DNA from: Nocardia pseudobrasiliensis NBRC 108224
Lineage (GTDB): Bacteria; Actinomycetota; Actinomycetes; Mycobacteriales; Mycobacteriaceae
Length of the DNA stretch: 64,000 nucleotides
NCBI RefSeq assembly: GCF_001613105.1
Contig: NZ_BDBS01000032.1
Span: forward strand, 62,001-126,000
Reading direction: 5' to 3'
Shown: positions 8,412-15,716 of the stretch, in pieces
Numbering within the stretch: the first letter of the stretch is position 1
How the letters are laid out: each line of letters starts with the position of its first letter
Translations under genes and position numbers: made by a program
Notes under the pieces: model-generated
What the model was told of the DNA's origin: nothing
Database searches by the model: none
The model's input: only the letters and a program-made list of their open reading frames with translations

Positions 8412-8453
8412 TCGCGCGCCGCTATCCGGCCGGTCTCGGATAGCGGCGCGCGA
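8412..8453. terminator. Hairpin after fadA2 overlapping the convergent gene's 3' end
   Basis: A perfect 16-base-pair inverted repeat (8412-8427 with 8438-8453, 10-base loop) starts 6 bases after the fadA2 stop. It includes the stop and last ten or so codons of the ADP-ribosylglycohydrolase gene. It is probably a terminator for fadA2 and maybe for both genes. Confidence 0.7.
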
Positions 8454-9780
8454 TCTGCCGACCGGCCAGATCGAAGGTGCGCCGGGCCAGGCCGGAGATG
8501 CTCGTCCCGTCATAGCCCGCGATGGCCGTGCGCAGCGTGTCGTGCAGCGGTTCGGTCCAATGTTCGGCGATACCGCCCGCCCCGGCCAGGACACCCGCCA
8601 CCGATCCGGCCGTCGCGCCGTTGGAATCGGTATCCCAGCCGCCCTGCACCGTCAGGCCCACGGTCCGGGTGAAATCACCCGCGCCCCAGAGCAATCCGGC
8701 GGTGATCAGCGCGGCGTTGCCGACCGCGTGCGACCGGTCGTAATGCGCGTGGCGCGCGTGAATCGCCGTGATCGCCCGCTCCCAGCCGATACCGCGCCGA
8801 TGATCGGCCCGCACCAGCGCGATGGCCTCGGCCAGGCGCGAGCCGGCCGGAATCGCCTGCTGCGCCTCGTGCAGCGCCGCGGCCGCGGAGTCGGCGATGA
8901 AGGCCGAGGCGATCAGCGCGGCCGCCCAGCGCGCGGCCCAGACGCCGTTTCCGGTATGCGAGACCTCGGCGTCGCGGGCCGCCAGATCGGCCGCCCGCAA
9001 CGGATCACCCGGGCACACATAGCCATAGGCGTCGGCACGAATCAGCGCGCCGATCCATTCCCGATAGGGATTGCGATAGCGCGCGGTGACCGGCGGGGAG
9101 AAGCCGTCGATGAGATTGCGATAGGCCACCCGCTCGGCGGTGTAGGTCTGCAGGAACGGCAGTAGTTCCAGCCACTGCCCCGCCACATCGTCGGCGGTGA
9201 AACTCCAGCCCTGCTGTTCGAGTAGATGCAGGCCGAGCACGGTGTAGTCCAGATCGTCGCCACGCGGGCAGCCGTCCACGCGACCGAATGTGGATTCGGG
9301 CCAGTTGCCCTGTAATTCGCAGCCCTCCGGCATCGGGCTGAGCACCGGCACATAATCGGCCAGCGGGTAGGCGTCGGCGCGCTCGAGGTAGGCGCGGATG
9401 CGCGCGGGCGTCCACACCGGACCGTTCTCGAACGGTTTGCCCAGCGTGGCGCCGACACAGCGACCGAGCCAGCCGCCGAGGATGCGGTCGTAGAGGTGGT
9501 CCGGGACGGCGGCCGAATCGCCGCGGGCGGGCGGTTCGTCGACCTCGCCGCCCTCCTCGACATACGGCCAGGCCGGATCGTGGGGCGCGGCCTCCACGCG
9601 GTCGAGCATCCGCCAGCAGGCCGCGGGATTGGGGATCGGGGTGTGGGTGAGGTCGTGTATCTCCTCGGCGAATTCGTCGACGAGATACCCGGATTCGCGA
9701 CGCTGCCGCCACTCGAAGTACAGCAGGGCGCGCGGATCCGCCTCGGGGTGGCCGAAGACGGCCGGCTCAATGGGTTCCAT
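8422..9780 (-). CDS. ADP-ribosylglycohydrolase family protein
   Basis: 452 residues from the ATG at 9780; a TTG 11 codons earlier is less likely. About 110 N-terminal residues have no assigned domain. The ADP-ribosylglycohydrolase (DraG/ADPRH-like) fold starts at YDRILGGWLGRCVGATLGKP. Metal-binding acidic motifs are present: PRGDDLDYT in the middle and GGWDTDSNGATAG toward the C-terminus, which bind the two Mg ions in this family. Members remove ADP-ribose from proteins, nucleic acids or small molecules; the target here is unknown. It follows a small unknown gene by 41 bases of spacer after that gene's stop, on the same strand. Confidence 0.88.
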   Translation of the reverse strand: MEPIEPAVFGHPEADPRALLYFEWRQRRESGYLVDEFAEEIHDLTHTPIPNPAACWRMLDRVEAAPHDPAWPYVEEGGEVDEPPARGDSAAVPDHLYDRILGGWLGRCVGATLGKPFENGPVWTPARIRAYLERADAYPLADYVPVLSPMPEGCELQGNWPESTFGRVDGCPRGDDLDYTVLGLHLLEQQGWSFTADDVAGQWLELLPFLQTYTAERVAYRNLIDGFSPPVTARYRNPYREWIGALIRADAYGYVCPGDPLRAADLAARDAEVSHTGNGVWAARWAAALIASAFIADSAAAALHEAQQAIPAGSRLAEAIALVRADHRRGIGWERAITAIHARHAHYDRSHAVGNAALITAGLLWGAGDFTRTVGLTVQGGWDTDSNGATAGSVAGVLAGAGGIAEHWTEPLHDTLRTAIAGYDGTSISGLARRTFDLAGRQIARRYPRPAG

Positions 9781-9831
9781 GATCTTCACAGGTGGGAATG
9801 AATACGTTCGCAAGATGGGATACCCAATGGG

Positions 9832-10305
9832 TCAGCGGACCGAACTCGTCGGGGACAGCCGCAGCGTGGACAGGGCCGCCGACACCACCTCCGACAGCAG
9901 CGGCAGCGATTCGTCGCGCTGCGGCGCGCGGGCCCACCACCGCCCCTCATGGGTGTGCCGGCCGAAGCCGGTGGGCAGGATGACATTGCTGCGATGCGAA
10001 CCGATATCCACACCGTGTCTTTCCAACTGGACGGTATATTCCAGGGCCGGATAGCCGTCGAAGACCGCGATGAATGTGCGCCGCGGCGGGCGCTCTCGAA
10101 CGAGTACCGGACCGGGAATTCCGCGTACGGTCAGCTCGCCCAACAGTAAGGCTCCCAACGGTTCCGGAGTGTTCACCGCGGCGATCGCGTCGACGAGAGG
10201 TAACACGACGAATCCGGGCGATGTGACATGGACCCTGGGCAATCCGAACACGCTACGATATGCGCATGCCCAATCCTGCGGTGTGACAAGTTCTTCCAAC
10301 CGCAC
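9832..10305 (-). CDS. Conserved actinobacterial-type small protein, function unknown
   Basis: 157 residues from a GTG at 10305. I do not recognise a named family with confidence. It is a soluble protein without signal or membrane segment. Its layout, a hydrophobic core FVVLPLVDAIAAV, then GIPGPVL, and a C-terminal GFGRHTHEGRWWARAP, is reminiscent of small actinobacterial proteins sometimes annotated as primase/polymerase-related. No catalytic acidic triad is visible. It is the first gene on the strand leading into the ADP-ribosylglycohydrolase gene, so the two are probably co-transcribed. Confidence 0.65.
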   Translation of the reverse strand: MRLEELVTPQDWACAYRSVFGLPRVHVTSPGFVVLPLVDAIAAVNTPEPLGALLLGELTVRGIPGPVLVRERPPRRTFIAVFDGYPALEYTVQLERHGVDIGSHRSNVILPTGFGRHTHEGRWWARAPQRDESLPLLSEVVSAALSTLRLSPTSSVR

Positions 10306-10619
10306 GATAAACCTCGCTCGGCATCTCTTGCGTACCGGCTCTGTGCCCCGACGCCGGTGTGGTCTAGACAGTCAATCCTGTAATCGCAAGCCATGACACC
10401 GATTTCGGTGAATCGTTAGCGAATTATCAAGGACCAGCTAGTGGAGTGCGCGCTTACCGACCGGCCGTCACTGTACTTGCATCGGCGTGGTGAACAAATA
10501 GCGAGAGCTATTTGCATGAAATCCGCGGAAATAACCGCGGCGCATCCGGTTGCCCGTTTTCGACGGGCGCGCCGGGTACGCTCGGATCGTAGCCGAACGG
10601 GATACCTGGGAGGTTCGTC
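10306..10619. other. Divergent intergenic region with inverted repeats
   Basis: No gene supported in these 314 bases. It contains a perfect inverted repeat CAAATAGC-GAGA-GCTATTTG (10495-10514), about 106 bases before the stress-protein start. A CCGCGG-spacer-CCGCGG pair lies near 10523-10540 and a GCCCG/CGGGC hairpin near 10551-10567. The area is AT-richer than its flanks. I see no DosR-type box. Confidence 0.55.
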
Positions 10620-11108
10620 ATGGCGTGCGATCTGATGCTCATTGCCTACGACGGGTCCGAGAACGCGAAGCGCGCGGTCGAGTACGCCGGACGATTTCTG
10701 TCCGCGACCAAGGCGGTGGTGCTGACCGCGTGGGAGCCGATGGTGCGCCAGGCCGCGCGGGTCTCCGGATTGTCGGGGGTGATGCAACCGGAGTGGATCG
10801 CCGACGAGGAGATCGAGGACATCGCCTACGTCGACGCCAAGCACATCAATGCCGAGGGCGTGCGGCTGGCCAAGCTCGCGGGGCTCAATGCCGAGGCCCG
10901 GACCGCGGAATGCACCTCGACGATCTGGAACGCGATCGTGGATGTGGCCGACGAGCTCGATGTAGACATCATCGTGGCAGGAACCCGCGGCGCCACCGGA
11001 ATTCGCGCGCTGCTGCACTCCAGCGTCGCCGAGGCGGTGCTCAAGCACTGTCATCGCCCGATCCTGCTGGTGCCGCCCGGGAAGAATCCCGTGGGCCACG
11101 AGCACTAA
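10620..11108 (+). CDS. Universal stress protein (UspA domain)
   Basis: 162 residues, single Usp domain, with GGGAGG about 5 bases before the ATG. It begins MLIAYDGSENAKRAVEYAG (strand 1 and nucleotide loop) and ends with GTRGATGIRALLHSSVAEAV followed by CHRPILLVP. The usual ATP motif is G2xG9xG(S/T). Here the last Gly is Ser (HSS), so ATP binding may be altered but is not excluded. Single-domain Usp proteins act as cytosolic stress factors of poorly defined function. The TAA stop overlaps the TAG stop of the convergent CoA-transferase gene, so the two genes share 4 bases. Confidence 0.88.
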   Translation: MACDLMLIAYDGSENAKRAVEYAGRFLSATKAVVLTAWEPMVRQAARVSGLSGVMQPEWIADEEIEDIAYVDAKHINAEGVRLAKLAGLNAEARTAECTSTIWNAIVDVADELDVDIIVAGTRGATGIRALLHSSVAEAVLKHCHRPILLVPPGKNPVGHEH

Positions 11109-11848
11109 CCGGCGGCCCGCAGCGCGCGCAGGGCGCTCAGCTCGGCCTCGGTCGGGGCGTCGGTGACGACCGGCTCCTCGGCCACGCGCAGCTCCCAGCC
11201 GGTGGCGGCCCGCACCTGCTCGACGGTGACGCCCGGATGCACCGCGGTCAGGATCAGTTCGCCGCGCTCATCGGGGCGCAGCAGTCCGAGATCGGTGACG
11301 ACCAGGGTCGGGCCCTTGCCGCGCAGGCCGTAGCGTGCCCGCTCACCCTCTCCGGCGCCGTGTCCGAGCGAGGTCACGAATTCCACGCGTTCCACGAAGG
11401 CCCGCGCCGAATGCCGGACGACCACGAACACCTCACCGCACGAGGCGGCGATCTCCGGCGCGCCGCCCGCACCGGGCAGGCGCACCTTCGGATCGGCGTA
11501 GTCGCCGACCACGGTGGTGTTGATATTGCCGAACCTATCGATCTGCGCGGCGCCGAGGAAGCCGATATCGATACGCCCCGGCTGCAACCAGTAGTTGAAG
11601 ATCTCGGGGACGCTCACCACCGCGTCGGCGGTTTCGGCGAGGATGCCGTCGCCGATCGAGGCGGGCAGGCGATCCGGTTTGGAGCCCAGCGTGCCGGATT
11701 CGTAGATCAGCACCAGCCCCGGCGCATGCGTGGTGCGGGCGAGATTGGCCGCGGTGGAAGGCAATCCGATGCCCACGAAGCAGCGCTGCCCGTCGCGCAG
11801 CGCCCGCGCGGCGGCGACGCTCATCATCTCGTCGGTGGTGTAGCTCAT
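11105..11848 (-). CDS. CoA-transferase beta subunit, probable 3-oxoadipate CoA-transferase
   Basis: 247 residues, class I CoA-transferase family. IGLPSTAANLAR is near the start, and the catalytic Glu is expected in LIYESGTLG near residue 50. Typical later motifs are IDRFGNINTT and GAGGAPEIAASC. It pairs with the alpha subunit gene, whose stop overlaps this ATG (ATGA at 11845-11848). Several class I enzymes look alike (3-oxoadipate, glutaconate, cholesterol-ring IpdAB). I prefer 3-oxoadipate because the divergent genes generate exactly that compound. It would transfer CoA from succinyl-CoA to 3-oxoadipate in the cytosol. Confidence 0.85.
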   Translation of the reverse strand: MSYTTDEMMSVAAARALRDGQRCFVGIGLPSTAANLARTTHAPGLVLIYESGTLGSKPDRLPASIGDGILAETADAVVSVPEIFNYWLQPGRIDIGFLGAAQIDRFGNINTTVVGDYADPKVRLPGAGGAPEIAASCGEVFVVVRHSARAFVERVEFVTSLGHGAGEGERARYGLRGKGPTLVVTDLGLLRPDERGELILTAVHPGVTVEQVRAATGWELRVAEEPVVTDAPTEAELSALRALRAAG

Positions 11849-12681
11849 GGGTGGCTCCCGGTCGTCGAATCGTGCACGCGCTCAGCGAGCCAGCCGGTGA
11901 ACGCGTCCCGGTCGCGGCTGATGGCGTCCCAGGCCGCGTAGTAGGCGTTGTCGCGATCGGAATAGCCCTGTGCGTAGGACGGATGCGCACCGCCGGGCAC
12001 CTCGGCGACCGCGGTGACCACCCACGCGGGCAGCACGATCGCGCCCGGGAGCGGGGTCAGCTCGTCGACGATCTCCTCGACGGTCACCAGGCTGCGCCGC
12101 GCGGCGAGTACGGCCTCCTTCTGCACACCGAGCAGTCCCCACAGCTGCACATTGCCCGCCCGATCGGCCCGCTGGGCATGGACGATCGTGACATCGGGAT
12201 TCAGCGCCGGGACCGCGGTCAGCCGCTCGCCGGTGAACGGGCACTCGATGGGTTTGATGGTGTCGGTGACCGCGGGCAGATCGGTGCCGGTGTAGCCGCG
12301 CAGCACCGCGAACGGCAGTCCCGACGCGCCCGCCACATAGCGGTTGGCCATCCCCGCGTGGCTGTGCTCCTCGATCTCGAGCGGTGCGGGCCAGGAGTTC
12401 TCGACCGCATCGCGGAAGCGGTGCAGGGATCCGACGCCGGGATTGCCACCCCACGAGAACACCAGTTTGCGCGCGCAACCCGCGCCGATCATCTGGTCGT
12501 AGACGATATCGGGCGTCATGCGCACCAGGGTCAGCTCGCGCCGCCGCTGCCGGATGATCTCCTGCCCGGCGGCCGTCGGGATCAGATGCGTGAAGCCCTC
12601 CAGCGCGACCGTATCCCCGTCGTGGACGAGCTGTTCCACCGCGGCGGCAAGGGAAACGATCTCGGTCATATTCGGCATCAT
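11845..12681 (-). CDS. CoA-transferase alpha subunit, probable 3-oxoadipate CoA-transferase
   Basis: 278 residues; the start is the ATG at 12681, with in-frame ATGs at 12678 and 12669 as alternatives and no strong ribosome binding site. Class I CoA-transferase subunit A signature: VALEGFTHLIPTAAGQEI, SWGGNPGVGSLHRFRDA, and ALNPDVTIVHAQRADRAGN. It lies 28 bases downstream of the LysR regulator and overlaps the beta subunit gene. LysR-alpha-beta therefore form a minus-strand operon opposite the dioxygenase operon. Orthology to PcaI-type enzymes is inferred from the pathway context. Confidence 0.85.
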   Translation of the reverse strand: MMPNMTEIVSLAAAVEQLVHDGDTVALEGFTHLIPTAAGQEIIRQRRRELTLVRMTPDIVYDQMIGAGCARKLVFSWGGNPGVGSLHRFRDAVENSWPAPLEIEEHSHAGMANRYVAGASGLPFAVLRGYTGTDLPAVTDTIKPIECPFTGERLTAVPALNPDVTIVHAQRADRAGNVQLWGLLGVQKEAVLAARRSLVTVEEIVDELTPLPGAIVLPAWVVTAVAEVPGGAHPSYAQGYSDRDNAYYAAWDAISRDRDAFTGWLAERVHDSTTGSHP

Positions 12682-12709
12682 AGAGAAGGAAACCGAATCC
12701 CGTTGCGGC

Positions 12710-13684
12710 TCAGCGTTGTTGCAGCCAACGCCAGGAATCGTCGGGATTCGCGCGGGCGGGGGCCAGATTCGGGCCGAGAACGTCGGGTTCGGGCGTGGAC
12801 ATCGCGAGGCGGCGGAAGGCGTCCGCGGGCGGGGACAGGGCGTCGCCGCGGCGGCTCAGCACGGCCGTCTCCACCACCGGGACGTAGCGGGCCAGCGGCA
12901 GTGTCGCCACCGCGGGGCCGCACAGCGAGCGCACCGACGCCGGGGCCAGAGTCAGGCCGTGCCCGGCCGCGGTCATCGCGACCGCGGTGGACATCTGGGC
13001 GACGATCCGGATCGCCGGGGCGATGCCGCCGAGACGGCAGGCCTCGGTCAGATGCTGATGCAGGCCGCCCCACGCGCCGGGCGCGGGGGCGAAGAACTGT
13101 TCATCGGCCAGATCCGCGAGATCGACGCGACCGTCCTGGCGGCGCGCCAGGGCCATCGGCAGTACCGCCACCAGTGGTTCGCGATGGATGACCGCGATAT
13201 CGAGGCGGTGTTCGTGGCCCGGATCGACGGCGACCGGGGGGAGCTGGACGATGCCGATCTCGCTGCGGCGCAAGCGCACCGAATCGAGCACGCTCGCACC
13301 CAGCTCCTCGGTGTAGTCCAGTTCGACCTGCGGCCGCTCCCGGCGGTAGCGGGCGAGTAGTTCGGGCAGTACGCCCCAGCCGGTGCCCGCGTCGAACGAC
13401 AGGGTCAGCCGCCCGGCCCGGCCCGCGCCGATATGTCGCACCGATTCGGTGACCTCGGCGATATCGGCCAGAATTCGCCGGGCCTTGACGAGCAGCTCGC
13501 GCCCGGCCTCGGTCGGATCCACGCCGCGGCGGTGCCGGACGAACAGCCGCACATCCAGTTCGGCCTCGAGCTTCCTGATCTGCGCGGTCAGCGGCGGCTG
13601 GGTGACATGCAACCGATCGGCGGCCCGCGTCACCGACCCCTCCTCGGCGACGGCGACGAAATAGACGAGCTGGCGCAGATCCAT
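12710..13684 (-). CDS. LysR-family regulator of the hydroxyquinol pathway
   Basis: 324 residues from the ATG at 13684; the longer frame from 13759 adds 25 residues before the conserved start and would cross the promoter. The N-terminal winged HTH is typical: LRQLVYFVAVAEEGSVTRAA, then LHVTQPPLTAQIRKLE. The rest is a periplasmic-binding-like effector domain. It diverges from maleylacetate reductase, the usual layout for a LysR activator of an aromatic pathway. The effector is probably a pathway intermediate. A perfect inverted repeat lies on top of its own start codon, suggesting autorepression (inference). Confidence 0.92.
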   Translation of the reverse strand: MDLRQLVYFVAVAEEGSVTRAADRLHVTQPPLTAQIRKLEAELDVRLFVRHRRGVDPTEAGRELLVKARRILADIAEVTESVRHIGAGRAGRLTLSFDAGTGWGVLPELLARYRRERPQVELDYTEELGASVLDSVRLRRSEIGIVQLPPVAVDPGHEHRLDIAVIHREPLVAVLPMALARRQDGRVDLADLADEQFFAPAPGAWGGLHQHLTEACRLGGIAPAIRIVAQMSTAVAMTAAGHGLTLAPASVRSLCGPAVATLPLARYVPVVETAVLSRRGDALSPPADAFRRLAMSTPEPDVLGPNLAPARANPDDSWRWLQQR

Positions 13685-13698
13685 ACCTGATCGTATGG
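13681..13698. promoter_or_regulatory. Inverted repeat CCATACCTGATCGTATGG at LysR start, candidate LysR site
   Basis: Perfect 6-base arms (CCATAC/GTATGG) with a 6-base spacer, covering the LysR ATG in the 95-base divergent promoter. A second, looser AT-rich symmetry (ATATAT...ACATATA, about 13706-13728) lies closer to the maleylacetate reductase gene and could be the activation site. Confidence 0.5.
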
Positions 13699-13779
13699 CT
13701 GAGCCATATATTTCGTATTGGACATATACCTGGCAGTACGCGACTGTGAGACGGAACACAGATCGAAAGAGGTGAGCCG

Positions 13780-14850
13780 GTGCCCGAATTCACCTACGAC
13801 GCACCCTGGCAGCGCATCGTCTTCGGCACGGGTTCGGTACGCCGTCAGCTGCGCTCGGAGATCGAACGCCTCGGCGTCGAACGGCTGCTCGTGCTGACAA
13901 GTCCGGCCCGGCAACGGATTTCGGCTGGGCTGCTGTGCTCGCTGTCGGATCTGGTCGCCGACGTCTTCACCGGCGTGCGCCCGCACATTCCGGTCGCGGT
14001 GGCCGAGGTGGCCGGTGATCGAGCCCGGGTCGCCCGCGCCGACGCCGTGCTGAGCCTCGGCGGCGGCTCCACCACCGGCACCGCGAAGGCCGTCGCGCTG
14101 GCCACCGGCCTGCCGATCATCGCCGTACCGACAACCTACGCCGGTTCGGAGGTGACGCCGGTGTGGGGACTGACCGAGAACGGCCACAAACGCACCGGGA
14201 CCGATCCGGCCGTTCTGCCGCGCGTGGTCGTCTACGATCCGGACCTGCTGCGCTCGATGCCCGAAAGTATCGCCGCGGCAAGCGGTTTCAATGCCATGGC
14301 ACATTGCGTCGAGGCCTTCTGGGCGCCGGGCCGGGGCAGCAGCGTCAGCGTGATCGCCGAGGAGAGCGTGCACGCGCTCGGCGCGGGCCTGCGCACCCTC
14401 GCCGAGGCCGGGGCCGATGCGGCCGCACCCGATCTGCTCTACGGCGCCTACCTGGCCGGATCGGCCTTCGCCACCGCGGGATCCGGCATGCACCACAAGC
14501 TCTGCCATGTGCTGGGCGGCGCGTACGATCTGCCGCACGCCCAGACCCACGCGGTCATGCTGCCGTATGTATTGGCATTCAACGCCCCGGGCGCGCCGGA
14601 GGCGGTCGATCGCATCGGCCGCGCCCTCGACAGCGCCGATCCCGTCGCGGCCCTGTGCGATCTGGCCAAGATCCTGGGCATCCCCACGAATCTGCGCGAA
14701 ATCGGGCTCGCCGAAACCGATCTCGACGAGGCGGCCGCACTGACCGCGGCCGTGGTACCCGACGACAATCCCGTCCCCGCCGACCGCACCGCATTGCGCG
14801 CACTGCTCGCCGCGGCCTGGTCCGGCGCCGCCACCCCGGAGCACCCATGA
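13780..14850 (+). CDS. Maleylacetate reductase
   Basis: 356 residues from a GTG preceded by AAAGAGGTGAG. It belongs to the iron-type alcohol dehydrogenase superfamily, maleylacetate reductase branch: nucleotide-binding GGGSTTGTAKAVAL near residue 90, PTTYAGSEVTPVWG near 113, FNAMAHCVEAFW near 170 and HKLCHVLGGAYDLPHAQTHA near 240. It reduces maleylacetate to 3-oxoadipate with NADH or NADPH. It opens the plus-strand operon and its stop overlaps the dioxygenase ATG. Confidence 0.93.
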   Translation: MPEFTYDAPWQRIVFGTGSVRRQLRSEIERLGVERLLVLTSPARQRISAGLLCSLSDLVADVFTGVRPHIPVAVAEVAGDRARVARADAVLSLGGGSTTGTAKAVALATGLPIIAVPTTYAGSEVTPVWGLTENGHKRTGTDPAVLPRVVVYDPDLLRSMPESIAAASGFNAMAHCVEAFWAPGRGSSVSVIAEESVHALGAGLRTLAEAGADAAAPDLLYGAYLAGSAFATAGSGMHHKLCHVLGGAYDLPHAQTHAVMLPYVLAFNAPGAPEAVDRIGRALDSADPVAALCDLAKILGIPTNLREIGLAETDLDEAAALTAAVVPDDNPVPADRTALRALLAAAWSGAATPEHP

Positions 14851-15716
14851 CCGACCGGCACACCCGCGAACGGCTCGTCACCGCCGAGGTCGAGGCGAGT
14901 TTCGCCGACGCGCCCCCGCGCCTGCGCGAGGTGATGAGCAGCCTGGTCCGGCATCTGCACGCCTTCGCCGGGGAGGTCCGCCTCACCGAGGAGGAATGGC
15001 AGCGCGGTATCGACTTCCTCACCCGCGCCGGACATATCACCACCGCCACGCGCCAGGAATTCATCCTGCTCTCCGATGTGCTCGGCCTGTCCATGCTGAC
15101 CATCGGCATCAACGCGCCCGAGGACGAGAAGGCTACCGAGTCAACGGTTTTCGGCCCGTTCTTCGTCGACGACGCGCCGCGGATCCCGCAGGGCGGCGAT
15201 ATCGCGCAGGGGGCCAAGGGCGCGCCCTGCCATGTCAGCGGCACGGTCCGAAACACCTCCGGCGCGGCGGTTCCCGGCGCGCGCATCGATGTCTGGGAGG
15301 CCGACGAGGACGGCTTCTACGATGTGCAGTACGAGGGCGATCGGCGGGCCGGGCGCGGCTGGCTGACCGTGAACGACGACGGGTCCTATCACTTCTGGTC
15401 GGTGCTGCCCTCGCCGTATCCGATACCGCACGACGGTCCGGTCGGCGAACTGCTCGAGGCCGCACATCGCAGTCCGATGCGCCCGGCGCACTTGCACTTT
15501 CGCGTCACCGCGCCCGGCTACGCCACGCTGGTGACACACATCTTCGTATCCGGTGATCCACATCTGAGCAGCGATGCGGTCTTCGGCGTCAAGGACAGCC
15601 TGATCGTCGATGCGACCGAACATCCCGCCGGCCGCGCACCCGACGGCTCCGACCGCGACCGGCCCTACTACAGCATGACCTTCGATATCGTTCTCGCCCA
15701 GGAGATTCGGCCATGA
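14847..15716 (+). CDS. Hydroxyquinol 1,2-dioxygenase (intradiol)
   Basis: 289 residues, starting at an ATG that overlaps the previous stop (ATGA). The intradiol dioxygenase fold is evident: an N-terminal helical dimerisation domain (to about residue 100), then the beta domain. The Fe(III) ligands are visible as Tyr in EDGFYDVQYEG, Tyr in PSPYPIPHDGPVG and two His in MRPAHLHFRVT. The enzyme cleaves hydroxyquinol to maleylacetate. The adjacent maleylacetate reductase is the main reason to prefer hydroxyquinol over catechol as substrate. A catechol 1,2-dioxygenase is the main alternative. Confidence 0.92.
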   Translation: MTDRHTRERLVTAEVEASFADAPPRLREVMSSLVRHLHAFAGEVRLTEEEWQRGIDFLTRAGHITTATRQEFILLSDVLGLSMLTIGINAPEDEKATESTVFGPFFVDDAPRIPQGGDIAQGAKGAPCHVSGTVRNTSGAAVPGARIDVWEADEDGFYDVQYEGDRRAGRGWLTVNDDGSYHFWSVLPSPYPIPHDGPVGELLEAAHRSPMRPAHLHFRVTAPGYATLVTHIFVSGDPHLSSDAVFGVKDSLIVDATEHPAGRAPDGSDRDRPYYSMTFDIVLAQEIRP

